A DNA stretch of 38,339 bases from Methanobacteriota archaeon (lineage in GTDB: Archaea > Thermoplasmatota > Poseidoniia > Poseidoniales > Thalassarchaeaceae): positions 1-38,339 of the forward strand of contig PBSO01000039.1 of the NCBI GenBank assembly GCA_002726275.1. Direction: 5' to 3'. Shown in pieces: positions 25,120 to 34,733 of this stretch. The first letter of the stretch is position 1; each line of letters opens with the position of its first letter. The position numbers were made by a program, and so were the translations under genes. The notes under the pieces are model-generated. The model saw only the letters and a list, made by a program, of their open reading frames with translations. It made no database searches and was not told the origin of the DNA.

Positions 25120-25244
25120 GCAACCACCTCGGAGATATCCGGCCCATGCACCCCTCTTTGATGCTATCCTAATTCGTCAAAATCGATTATCAGCCGCCAT
25201 ACAAGCGTTTGTAGAATGGCAATCCCCATCAGAAAAGTGTTTTT

Positions 25245-25300
25245 TCCACCTACGGTGGATTGAGCAAAAGCCACTCAACGACCCCCACCATTCAATATAG
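25245..25300 (+). promoter_or_regulatory. Inverted repeat and TATA-like box before the giant surface gene
   Basis: TCCACC-TAC-GGTGGA (25245-25259) is a perfect 6-bp inverted repeat. TTCAATATAG (25291-25300) is TATA-like. A transcription start about 25 bases after the box would fall near the GTG at 25321, suggesting a leaderless transcript. The repeat lies about 30 bases upstream of the box, where an activator or BRE-side regulator could bind. Inference from layout. Confidence 0.4.
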
Positions 25301-25302
25301 AA

Positions 25303-28300
25303 GTGGAATGCCGAGGAACCGTGGATATCAATTTTCAAGGCAGGGCCAACCTTGCTCAGAGGAAGGCGATTCTCCTAGTGGCACTCATGCTCCTACTCCC
25401 ATGGGCTTCCGTAAATGGCCCCGAACTCACCTCGATAGATGACGACTCCTCCACTTCTGCAAGGACTTGGGGAGCTATGGGGAGCAATGATACTGGTTGG
25501 GTGGACATCGTAGCAACGGGCGCCGATCCAGCCAACCAGACATTCGCGTACGGTGAACTTTCTCTGGATTTCGCACCCGGAGCTGAGATTTCCAACTTGA
25601 CATTCGAGATTTCCGTGGACGGCTCGGACGGATATTGCATGGATGAACCACAACTCACCCTTCTGGAGACCCAAACTCCCATACTAGATTGGAGGGATCT
25701 CGGGGGGCTTGGCTGTCAAGACTCGTTCACTAACAACCCTCCCACTCTGGAGGAGGGTACTCTGAGCACTTGGCTTCAACCCAACACCATTAGCGATGCA
25801 GCATGGACACTGCCTGCAGGAATCACCATTTCCGACTTAGTAATGGAGGTCCTCACCCCCTCCGATCCAAAGGTCTCCTTCTCGACATTGGACGTTGTCG
25901 TTCACGACAGTGCGGTAAACCCATTAGACGGCAGACTCTACATCCTCCTGGACAACGACCTAATCCACCTCGACAGCGATATGGCAGAGACTTGCGGATG
26001 GAGATGTCCCGGAATCATCCACATCGACTCAGATATCACTGGGAGCAGCTTGGCTGTGGATGAATCTGGAAACAGGCTCATTATCGGCAAGCAAGATGGC
26101 TCAATAAGCTCACAGTCTCTTATTGACTCATCATTCAATCCGGATTTGCTACCAGCAACATCGGATTCGGATCCGGTATCTGCCATGTCAGTGGATCAGT
26201 ACGGAAATGTCTGGGCAGCATCTGGATGCAGTCTGAAATTCCTTCCTAACGGTGGCGTATGGTCAGATATCACATACTGCCCGGGCTCGCCAGAAGTCCC
26301 CGTTGATATCGAATCGTACAGCGATAAGATATTCCTAGCTACCCAGAGTACGGGAATTCATGTCATAGAGTACACGTACAACACCACCACTTCAGAATGG
26401 GATGTGCCAAGCGCCGAGGCGATTACCATTTGGGACACCAACAACTTCCTATCAAGCAACTCCATCACTGATATGGAAATAGCCTCTGACCAACTACTCA
26501 TTTCCACTCTGAATGCAGGAATCAATCGTAGGGACTTGAGCACCTCCTCATGGCTCTCTAGGTGGAATACCAACAACTGGCTCGCTTCAAACTCAGTCAT
26601 AGGGGTGTCTCATACGAGTGGCTGGATACACATCGTTGCGGGGACAACACTTCACTCATACGACACAACTGCAAACGTCTTCCGATCCCAGAGGCAAGTA
26701 TCACAGTTGGGCCTGCTGGGTCCAGCAACATCTGTTTCCTCGTGGCCTTCTGGAATCGGCCCAAGGAGCCCAGCAGATGGAGTTGTGTTCCTTATTGACT
26801 CCACGGGCAGAGCGGGAATGCAACACGCTGAGACTGTAATTGGAGCTGAATCACTAGTCAGCAGCCCTGTTTCCGACCCAATGAGGGTCGCAGCAAGGAT
26901 TGACGACGGTGAGTCTGGACAGATATGGGTGGCTGGAGACACCACAATCGACCGATTCGACGAAGGAGCGAGGATTTGGCAGGCTCCGATCGATGTCAGT
27001 GACTACGCTGGCCAGCAACTCCAAACAATCACATCAATAGTTCAGGATTCCAACGACAGGGTTTGGGTCGGCACATCAAACTCAGGGATTCTCAGATTCA
27101 GAGCGGACAACGGAGCATATATTGGCACAATCAACGGTATTGAGGACCAAGTAATATCCATGGCTCACGATGACACCACGGAAACCCTCGTCGTGGGGCA
27201 CCCATTCAACGGACTGTCACTAGTCAACACCTCCACAATGACCCTAATCGACGTACTCGACACAACAGACGGATTGGACTCCGATTTGGTCACAGATGTT
27301 GCAACCAGATATGGGATTGCATACGCAGCAACCTCTGACAGCGGTCTGATGAGAATAGACCTGATGGCCCTCCAGATACTCGGATCATGGCAATCACTGG
27401 GTGCAGACAACCTAGAGGCCACCCCCATAGCAGTGGATGAAGACGTAATTTACCTGGGGCTTCCAGACTTCGGAATTCTACTCCTAGACAGGATGAATGG
27501 GGACATCATCGACTACTGGGAGCCAGGGGGAAGCAACGGACTTCCGGATGACGACGTACTGTCCCTCCACATGCTGGGAAGCGAGTTGGTAGTCGGATCG
27601 AGAGTTTCCAATACGGGAGCCCAGTCAAACGGTGGACTGGCCATCTGGGACGGGGCCTCCTGGGAACAGCTCCCAACTAGCATCCAAGGATGGAACAACG
27701 ACCCCTACGTATTCTACGATATCACCAGTGATGGCAGCGACATATACGCCGGAACAAACCGTGGGGCCTGTCGATGGTCGGTCGACTCCAACGGTGCATG
27801 GCAACTAGACGTGTGCGTCGACCAAGGCGATGGAATGCCGGCTAGGCAGATTTACTCTGTCCAGCTAATCGGTTCCAACACGCTTTACGCAGGTACCGAC
27901 AATGGTGCAGCCGTCATCAACACCCTCAATGGCTCAGTAATGGAAGTCTGGAACGCTGGAGACGATACCCAGAGAGCTAGAACCGTGAAAATTGACGACA
28001 TACTATACCTAGGATTCGAGAACACCGGAATAGCCAGATACGACTTAATCAACGATCAGTGGTTGACAACCTGGGATGGAACACAAGGATACATCGACGA
28101 CGACGACGTCACTGCATTGGTAGAGGGAACTGAACCTGGAACAATGTGGGCTGGAGGGGACTTCGGACTCACGCTGATCGATGTGGCCAATGACCAGGTA
28201 CTGATTGATTGGAACAGAGGAGCCAACTCAGGTGGACCAACCCTCTCCAACCAGATCCCAGCAGACATAGTGATCATGGGAGACGTCCTTCACTACTCGA

Positions 28301-31300
28301 CACAGAGAAGCAACCAGTGGTGGGCATCGAATGACGAGATAACCAGAATAGCCCTGAACAACAACACCTCACTCACCACGATAGATGCAGGAAGCCAGAT
28401 AGGATTCGATGGGGTGGTCTATGGAATAGGCGAGGTTGGAGACGAGCTCTGGATTGGCGTACGCCCGACCCAGTACTGGAACAATGGCGATGGGACGGTC
28501 GTGAGATGGAACACGGTAAACGAGACTTGGTCAGATAACCTTGGAACCATAGGAAACGTACTCAGGGTAAATGCCAGGCTCCTCGGGGACTGCTTCCCAT
28601 TGAATGCGAGCTCCTGTGAGATGTGGGTGGCATACGGTGACAACATCATGAGACGATTCAGCTTCGCGACAATGACCCTCTTGGACGAGTGGTCAGATAT
28701 AGACGGGCCGATAAGGGGGATGGTGGAGTTCGACGGAGAGTACCTCTTCGCGAGCATGAACGGAATATTGAGGTGGAACCCATCCAACGAGACTTGGTTG
28801 ACCCCTTGGACGGAGAACAGCGGCCTTCCCAACAACTCCGAGGAGGAATTCTACTCAATGACTGTGATCGGCGACGATCTCTGGGCTAGCTCAATGCAAT
28901 CCTCTGGTTGGAACTCCAATGCACAAATATTCAGGAAGAACGGAACCACTGGGAATTGGACCGCATGGGATCTCGATTCTGGTGACATTCCAGATGGCTA
29001 CGGGGCAGACATCGTCCTATGTGATGACATCGTTCACGTAGCCATTGGAAGGAGATTCTGGTGGGGCAACCAAGGAGGCGTCGCTAGGTTCGATTTCGCA
29101 GACCACGACTCAGATGGTCAGACGGGTGAATGGATATCCCCCCTTACTGACGGAGGGTCCAACGGACTCGCGAATGCAGATGCAAGGGCTCTGGCCTGCG
29201 ACGAGTCAAACAGAATCCTTTACGTCGGATACGATGAGGAAGGGGTAGGATTCGACAGGATGAACTACAACACAGGAAACTTCCTGACAACCCTGACATC
29301 TGCTGATGGGATTTCAGAGGATAGGATCTTCCCAGGCGGGATGCTACACGACGGTAATGTACTTCTGGCCGCCCACCAATTCGACAACACAGGTGGAGTT
29401 TCGAGGATAGTCACCTCTGGGACTTCGGCCTCTAGTGGACAGGTGATAGATCCAGGTATGGATGGATGTTCAATCGTCAGAGTCCCATCGACATCAACCC
29501 CCGTCTACGCAGTAGGTCGCTCGGGCCAGACAACAGGCCTGAACAGAGTCGACAGACTGGACAGCACGGGCTTGATTGCCGGGGGCTTCGACGAGCTAGC
29601 AGGCCTATCCAGTGGGAGAGTCGTAGAATTCGCCTCCAACTCAACCCATGTCTGGGTTTCATCAACACTAGATGAGGGGTCATATTACGGCTCGTCCATC
29701 CTACAAGGGGAGATACTGCAGAATGGTTCGGTCAGATGGGAGGATGGTTACAGCCTCCTCGGTCAAGACGTCGTCAACAGTATGACCCTGCAAGATGAAA
29801 CCATGTGGATAACCACAGCTGGCAGGGGACTCTGGTCAGTCGACCTCTCCCAGAGATCATTCTCGCCCACACCCGCCGCTCTTCACGTCCAGATGGATGG
29901 AATGGTTCTCGAGGATGACGGCACGATGTATGTGGGACTGATGGGTTACCAGGGTTCCGCAGCAGGCTTCCAAGAATTTGACACCTCCACAGGCTCCTGG
30001 GGCTACGGGAGCCTCCTTGCAGGACTTCCAAACGACCGAGTCAGGGACTTCGCAGAGGTCGATGACAAGATCCTAATCGCCACATGGGGGGGAATTGGGG
30101 TCAGGAACACAACCACTTCAGAATGGGAAGACCCAATCACCACAATCGATGGACTCCCAATGCAGATTTACGAGCACCTCCTTGTCCTTGACGACCCAAT
30201 ACAAGGAGATGGTCACATCCTAGCAGGGGGGCCAGCGGGCCTGACCGTGTTGGCCACAAACCTCTCGGTTATTACCACTCTAAATTCAGGAGACGGACTC
30301 ATGGGCGAGACCGTCTCCGGACTAGTCTATGCCCCGGGGACATCTAGGACGGTGGTCAATGATGACGGCACGACATCCATCCTTTACCACGATGCCTCGG
30401 TATTCATCTCACACAATGGCCAGGGCAGCACCAGGCCCGGCGTAGTCGCATGGGACATAGCAACCGACAGAGTCAACGGAACTTACCAGATAGACAAAAT
30501 TCCAAGCAACGATGTTCGGGCTATAGCAACTGACTACTGGGGAGTCCACATTGCCACCGATGTGGCTCCAATAGTTCACTGGAATGCATCCACGTTGAAT
30601 ATGGAATCAGGCTCACCGTCAAACACCCTTCAATCATGGCCGCCCACAGAGCTTGTCTCCGACGGCACGCACCTAGCGATGATCAGCCCGGGTGGCATAG
30701 ATGTCATGGAAGTAGAGTCCAACCACGATGTTGTAGCATCTACTCAGATAATAGGGCCTAGGGGCGCGCATTTACACTCGACCGGACTTTACGTTGTTTC
30801 AGATGAAGGGCTGCACCACTTCGATCCTGTAGGCTCCTTGGTTCAGAGGGAGTCCGATGACCAGAGGGTCGCCCATCCCCTGAGTGCGATATACTCGGGA
30901 CGAATCTGGGAGAACATCCAGGATACAGCAAGGCCCGGGATGCAGACAGTACTGGTGGATGACGAGGAACCAATGGATATCGACATGGTGTCAGAAATGC
31001 CACTAGCTGGCAGGCTTCCAATGCACACAGGGGCATTGACATTGACATCCCCTCAGTCGGGGGCTTGGATTTGGGCAGAGTCAGCACATCTGAACTACTC
31101 GGGAATTTGGGATATGGCAGCTATGAACCCAGGAATCCAGCCAGCATTCCAGTCAGCGATATCAAGCGTCGGCCCAGGCTCAACAAGTGCCGAGACAACA
31201 ATACAACTCCAATCCCCACACAACGGCCAGATCAAGGTCAGGGTGACCTACGACTGGCAAAGAATAGAGGTCCCAACCACACTGACCAACCTATCCGACC

Positions 31301-33936
31301 GACCCAATGACGGCGGAGGGGTCCTCGAGGCAACATGGCTTCCTGCTGAAGACGCTGCTTGGAGCGGCTACAGGATATACGTCTGGGACGCCACTGGTAA
31401 GGAGCAGTGGAACCCCAATGCAGACGAATTCAGCGACTTCACAACATACATGCAGATACCATTCTGGTCCCAGACTTCCGCTCTAGTAACGGAAGCAGAT
31501 AACGACGGCACCCCTGAGCCACTCTCTGACGACAGGGTCTACAGGGCTGCGATCGCGATCGAGTACCCGGATGGCTCATTGGGAGACGCAATGGCATGGC
31601 CGGGTAGCGTCTCCCCCTCCGACGAAGTCCCCGCACCCCCGACATGGTTGGTTGCTGAACCAATCTCAGGTGGCTCTGCTGGGGCGATAGTTCTCGAGTG
31701 GTCTGCTTGTGACGAGCTAGACCCGGATAAAACGAGAATATGGCCCGTACAACAGGAGATTACCAGCGCAGTAGCCCTGACAGGAGAGATAGATATTCCA
31801 TTCTCAGCAGGAAACACCACGGTGCTGGACTTGGAGCCCAACTCACTCTACTGGTTCGCGGCTGCTTGCGTAGATGAAGCAGGCCAGTTCAACCCCAACA
31901 ACGTCACAATTTTCGGTCCAGTGGTCACCGCTGGCGGGCTCAACGACGGAATCGCGCCTTCGCCAATCACGGACACGTTTGCCCAAGATGTCCCAGGTGA
32001 TGAGGGAGGAAGGATCCAAGTCACATGGACGCCCAATTCGGAGGAGGACTGCTCTTACCACACCGTCTATGCCCTGCCCGCATCCGGGTGGCAGCCACCT
32101 AGCACTGTCGATGGATGGCCAGTAGCGGCCTATGTGGATGACTGCACCACGGGCGAGGCACTCATCGACTCCCTGGGCTCATCCCCTCTCCAAGATGGAG
32201 TAACATACTGGATAGGGGTAGTTGCCTCGGACGACTGGGGCAATGAGAATCTGGATGCGGTCCTTGTTGTAGAGGCCACTCCAACAGCTGACACCACAGG
32301 AGTAGGAAACGCCCCCCCAAGGGTGGAAGGGCTAATCGCATGGGATCACCCAGATGACGATGGTACCGCCATAGACATAGTCTGGGACCGCTCCACTGCT
32401 CCCGACTTCAGTCACTACACGATATGGGTCTCGGACTACCCACTTAACGACCTAACTGGAATCAGCGAGAAGTGCGCAACTTCCGATTGCAACCTCATAG
32501 AGGTCGACCAGAGGCAGATCGGAGGACTTCTGCAACTACAGATAACGGTGGGAGAGGCTCTGTACGGGAGCAACTTGGAGGAACTCAGTCCAGCACAAAT
32601 CGAGCCAGACATACCGCTCTATGTCACCATTACAGTTCATGACATCAAGGGCAACGTTTTCCTCTCTGGCTTGGACGAACACATGGTCCTCGTTTCCCCA
32701 GTTGACAACAGGGGTGACATAACTCCACCAGGGAGACTAGATGCGCCCGTTCTCGAGGATAGGAGCCCCGATGATGGGGATGGGATAATCGTCACGTTCC
32801 CAGAGAGCGAGGCATCTGACGTGACCGAGTACTGGGTGTTCTCCGACGTGGTGCCATTCAGTGACACCACATCGATGACCCCAGTAGCCGTGGTCAATAG
32901 AAATGACCCGATACCAGTCACAATAGAACATCTCTCTGATGGGAGACCACTCGCCCCCTCGATCATGACATGGGTCGCCGTCGCCCCGGTCGACTCGGCT
33001 GGGAACGTCTGGCTCACCAACCTCAAGCCATCATCCATCGCACTCGTCGATGAGAATAGCCTTGACCCAGGCCTCCATCTCGATGAGGTCACAGGGGTAC
33101 GTGGCTACTGGGACAGCGCGGGAACAAAGATAGACGTGACTTGGGACCTCAGTTCAGACCCACAAGTCGAGTCCTACCGGGTATTCATCAGCATCGACCC
33201 ATTTGAAGACACCAGGAACGCAACCCAGATCGGAGGAGATATCGAGGGGACCCTCCTGATACTCAATGACTTCAATGGCGAGCCCCTGAACAACGAGCAG
33301 TCGTACTGGGCTGTCGTAGTCGGCTACGACGGCGAGGTACACAGGCTAGCTGTCGACCCTCTCGAGATACTTCCGTGGTCAGAGAGCTCATTCGGCTCCA
33401 TCGGGGGCGACGACGCTGAATCAGGCGCATCGTGGATTGACCAGCTCCTCAGCGGGGACATGAACCAACTGATCGCAGTTGCCTCTGCCTTGATGATACT
33501 GGCCGGGGCCCTCCTCTTCATCAGGCCCAGGAAGGACGAGGCCCCCCAGCCATGGGAGATGGGAGCTCTTGAGGTAGAGTTGGAGGAGCAGATGATGCGA
33601 GAGGCTTCGGGCCTCACTGGCGATGAGGAGTTCGGGATTGACGAGATGGAGACATCAGCAGACTCATTCGGAACAATGGCCGACGTCCCTGCTAGCACAT
33701 ACGACGGCATGAGCGAGGGGCCAACCGCCCAACCCATTGGGGGAGACATCCCAGACTCAACACCTGGAACGGACACAGAGGTCATGGACGAGCTACTAGG
33801 AGAGGAGCCAGAGGAGGTAGATCTGGACGACTTGGACGACCTCGCGGACGACCTCGATATCGACGACTTGGGCGACCTCGCGGGCGACTTGGGCGACGAG
33901 GACGTGGACACATCCTTCCTGGATGACATGCTCTGA
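25303..33936 (+). CDS. Giant cell-surface protein: beta-propeller blades, FN3-like modules, C-terminal anchor, acidic tail
   Basis: The 2,877-residue frame has a signal peptide-like hydrophobic run at about 22-39 (ILLVALMLLLPWASVNG). Residues about 170-1950 are tens of propeller-type blades of roughly 40-50 residues, with recurring GLPDDDV, WVGTSNSGILRF, IWVAGDTTIDRF and WAGGDFGLTLID patterns, like the two-component-regulator propeller (Reg_prop) family. From about 1990 to 2690 are six FN3-like modules, each with PP...D.GGG..V.W opening strands and a S.Y.IWVS-like strand. One membrane helix (2722-2741, LIAVASALMILAGALLF) is followed by a 136-residue cytoplasmic tail ending in Asp-rich repeats (DLDDLDDLADDLDIDDLGDL). 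Starts: GTG 25303, or GTG 25321, which has GAGG close by and the better place relative to the TATA box. Likely binds polysaccharide or protein outside the cell (inference). Confidence 0.85.
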   Translation: MECRGTVDINFQGRANLAQRKAILLVALMLLLPWASVNGPELTSIDDDSSTSARTWGAMGSNDTGWVDIVATGADPANQTFAYGELSLDFAPGAEISNLTFEISVDGSDGYCMDEPQLTLLETQTPILDWRDLGGLGCQDSFTNNPPTLEEGTLSTWLQPNTISDAAWTLPAGITISDLVMEVLTPSDPKVSFSTLDVVVHDSAVNPLDGRLYILLDNDLIHLDSDMAETCGWRCPGIIHIDSDITGSSLAVDESGNRLIIGKQDGSISSQSLIDSSFNPDLLPATSDSDPVSAMSVDQYGNVWAASGCSLKFLPNGGVWSDITYCPGSPEVPVDIESYSDKIFLATQSTGIHVIEYTYNTTTSEWDVPSAEAITIWDTNNFLSSNSITDMEIASDQLLISTLNAGINRRDLSTSSWLSRWNTNNWLASNSVIGVSHTSGWIHIVAGTTLHSYDTTANVFRSQRQVSQLGLLGPATSVSSWPSGIGPRSPADGVVFLIDSTGRAGMQHAETVIGAESLVSSPVSDPMRVAARIDDGESGQIWVAGDTTIDRFDEGARIWQAPIDVSDYAGQQLQTITSIVQDSNDRVWVGTSNSGILRFRADNGAYIGTINGIEDQVISMAHDDTTETLVVGHPFNGLSLVNTSTMTLIDVLDTTDGLDSDLVTDVATRYGIAYAATSDSGLMRIDLMALQILGSWQSLGADNLEATPIAVDEDVIYLGLPDFGILLLDRMNGDIIDYWEPGGSNGLPDDDVLSLHMLGSELVVGSRVSNTGAQSNGGLAIWDGASWEQLPTSIQGWNNDPYVFYDITSDGSDIYAGTNRGACRWSVDSNGAWQLDVCVDQGDGMPARQIYSVQLIGSNTLYAGTDNGAAVINTLNGSVMEVWNAGDDTQRARTVKIDDILYLGFENTGIARYDLINDQWLTTWDGTQGYIDDDDVTALVEGTEPGTMWAGGDFGLTLIDVANDQVLIDWNRGANSGGPTLSNQIPADIVIMGDVLHYSTQRSNQWWASNDEITRIALNNNTSLTTIDAGSQIGFDGVVYGIGEVGDELWIGVRPTQYWNNGDGTVVRWNTVNETWSDNLGTIGNVLRVNARLLGDCFPLNASSCEMWVAYGDNIMRRFSFATMTLLDEWSDIDGPIRGMVEFDGEYLFASMNGILRWNPSNETWLTPWTENSGLPNNSEEEFYSMTVIGDDLWASSMQSSGWNSNAQIFRKNGTTGNWTAWDLDSGDIPDGYGADIVLCDDIVHVAIGRRFWWGNQGGVARFDFADHDSDGQTGEWISPLTDGGSNGLANADARALACDESNRILYVGYDEEGVGFDRMNYNTGNFLTTLTSADGISEDRIFPGGMLHDGNVLLAAHQFDNTGGVSRIVTSGTSASSGQVIDPGMDGCSIVRVPSTSTPVYAVGRSGQTTGLNRVDRLDSTGLIAGGFDELAGLSSGRVVEFASNSTHVWVSSTLDEGSYYGSSILQGEILQNGSVRWEDGYSLLGQDVVNSMTLQDETMWITTAGRGLWSVDLSQRSFSPTPAALHVQMDGMVLEDDGTMYVGLMGYQGSAAGFQEFDTSTGSWGYGSLLAGLPNDRVRDFAEVDDKILIATWGGIGVRNTTTSEWEDPITTIDGLPMQIYEHLLVLDDPIQGDGHILAGGPAGLTVLATNLSVITTLNSGDGLMGETVSGLVYAPGTSRTVVNDDGTTSILYHDASVFISHNGQGSTRPGVVAWDIATDRVNGTYQIDKIPSNDVRAIATDYWGVHIATDVAPIVHWNASTLNMESGSPSNTLQSWPPTELVSDGTHLAMISPGGIDVMEVESNHDVVASTQIIGPRGAHLHSTGLYVVSDEGLHHFDPVGSLVQRESDDQRVAHPLSAIYSGRIWENIQDTARPGMQTVLVDDEEPMDIDMVSEMPLAGRLPMHTGALTLTSPQSGAWIWAESAHLNYSGIWDMAAMNPGIQPAFQSAISSVGPGSTSAETTIQLQSPHNGQIKVRVTYDWQRIEVPTTLTNLSDRPNDGGGVLEATWLPAEDAAWSGYRIYVWDATGKEQWNPNADEFSDFTTYMQIPFWSQTSALVTEADNDGTPEPLSDDRVYRAAIAIEYPDGSLGDAMAWPGSVSPSDEVPAPPTWLVAEPISGGSAGAIVLEWSACDELDPDKTRIWPVQQEITSAVALTGEIDIPFSAGNTTVLDLEPNSLYWFAAACVDEAGQFNPNNVTIFGPVVTAGGLNDGIAPSPITDTFAQDVPGDEGGRIQVTWTPNSEEDCSYHTVYALPASGWQPPSTVDGWPVAAYVDDCTTGEALIDSLGSSPLQDGVTYWIGVVASDDWGNENLDAVLVVEATPTADTTGVGNAPPRVEGLIAWDHPDDDGTAIDIVWDRSTAPDFSHYTIWVSDYPLNDLTGISEKCATSDCNLIEVDQRQIGGLLQLQITVGEALYGSNLEELSPAQIEPDIPLYVTITVHDIKGNVFLSGLDEHMVLVSPVDNRGDITPPGRLDAPVLEDRSPDDGDGIIVTFPESEASDVTEYWVFSDVVPFSDTTSMTPVAVVNRNDPIPVTIEHLSDGRPLAPSIMTWVAVAPVDSAGNVWLTNLKPSSIALVDENSLDPGLHLDEVTGVRGYWDSAGTKIDVTWDLSSDPQVESYRVFISIDPFEDTRNATQIGGDIEGTLLILNDFNGEPLNNEQSYWAVVVGYDGEVHRLAVDPLEILPWSESSFGSIGGDDAESGASWIDQLLSGDMNQLIAVASALMILAGALLFIRPRKDEAPQPWEMGALEVELEEQMMREASGLTGDEEFGIDEMETSADSFGTMADVPASTYDGMSEGPTAQPIGGDIPDSTPGTDTEVMDELLGEEPEEVDLDDLDDLADDLDIDDLGDLAGDLGDEDVDTSFLDDML

Positions 33937-33977
33937 TTGAACGAAGGGCTTGAATCTCCAACCCTCTATCGCAAGCC

Positions 33978-34733
33978 ATGCCCAGTCCTGCCGACCCCAA
34001 TTCAGCGGTCTGGTCGGCAATGGGCTGGGACGGAGAGAAAACTCTAGTTTCAGCCGAAATGCACTTCGCCAGGATTCATCGACATGCCGAGATACTCGGG
34101 ATAGATGTTCCAGAGGGATTAGCGGACACAGTGATGTCGGGACTGGGTGAATTAGAACACCCAGGGGAGCCAAACGAAAGTCCCGACCAAGCAAACTTCC
34201 TCCTCATCGTGGAGGTCTCCTCAGAAGGCGAGATACGCCTAGAACCGCGCACCATACAGAAGTGGTCAGACGGTCCACTCTCAGCTGTTTCCCTACTTGC
34301 CCCAAACTGGGAGAAACCAGTCAGAGGCACAAAGCATGGAGACTGGGAGCCACACAGGGCAGCTAGGAAAGCAGCCGTGGAGAACGGCGCTGATTTGGGA
34401 CTCCTGTTTGAGAACGAGGTACTCATCGATGGAGATCGCTGCGCCCCTCTCCTCCTGGATAACGATGGCGTAGCATACCACCCCAGTCACGACGACGGGG
34501 CACTCGACTCCGTAACCATTCAGACCATCAAAGAAGGGATTGAGGACGCGGGAATCCCAGTCCGTCCCGCAAAAATAACACTAAGCATGATTCTCAGGGC
34601 ATCGGAGATGGTGGTCTGCGGAAGTGGAATGGGAATCAGGTCGCTTGGTACGATAGATGGGAGGGAAATCGGGACACCCAATGGCCCGCTTTTCTCTGCG
34701 GCCAAGAAATCATGGATGGAGGAGATATGTTGA
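33978..34733 (+). CDS. PLP-dependent class IV aminotransferase-like protein, probable aminodeoxychorismate lyase
   Basis: Class IV PLP enzymes include BCAT, D-amino acid transaminase and PabC. The 251-residue product has K119 in VRGTKHGDW as the expected Schiff-base lysine, GADLGLLFENEVLIDG (the strand before the substrate loop), ITLSMILRASEMVVCGSGMG and IRSLGTIDGREIG near the end, in family order. The region around the usual LL-G-I-T-R motif is weakly conserved (LDSVTIQTIKEGIEDAGIPV). The neighbour is a PabB-PabA fusion overlapping by seven bases, so PabC (cleaving aminodeoxychorismate to p-aminobenzoate and pyruvate) is the best guess; this rests on context as much as on sequence. Start ATG 33978. 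Confidence 0.72.
   Translation: MPSPADPNSAVWSAMGWDGEKTLVSAEMHFARIHRHAEILGIDVPEGLADTVMSGLGELEHPGEPNESPDQANFLLIVEVSSEGEIRLEPRTIQKWSDGPLSAVSLLAPNWEKPVRGTKHGDWEPHRAARKAAVENGADLGLLFENEVLIDGDRCAPLLLDNDGVAYHPSHDDGALDSVTIQTIKEGIEDAGIPVRPAKITLSMILRASEMVVCGSGMGIRSLGTIDGREIGTPNGPLFSAAKKSWMEEIC

Noticed and set aside
25245-25259. Inverted repeat next to a T-run as a maeB-side or upstream terminator
   Set aside because: The T-run lies 5' of the stem on the plus strand (A-run 3' on the minus strand) and no gene ends there, so it is not a terminator for either flanking gene.
33324-33929. 201-codon minus-strand open frame opposite the giant surface gene tail
   Set aside because: It is Ser-rich because it is the complement of Asp codons; it has no SD and lies wholly inside a well-supported gene.
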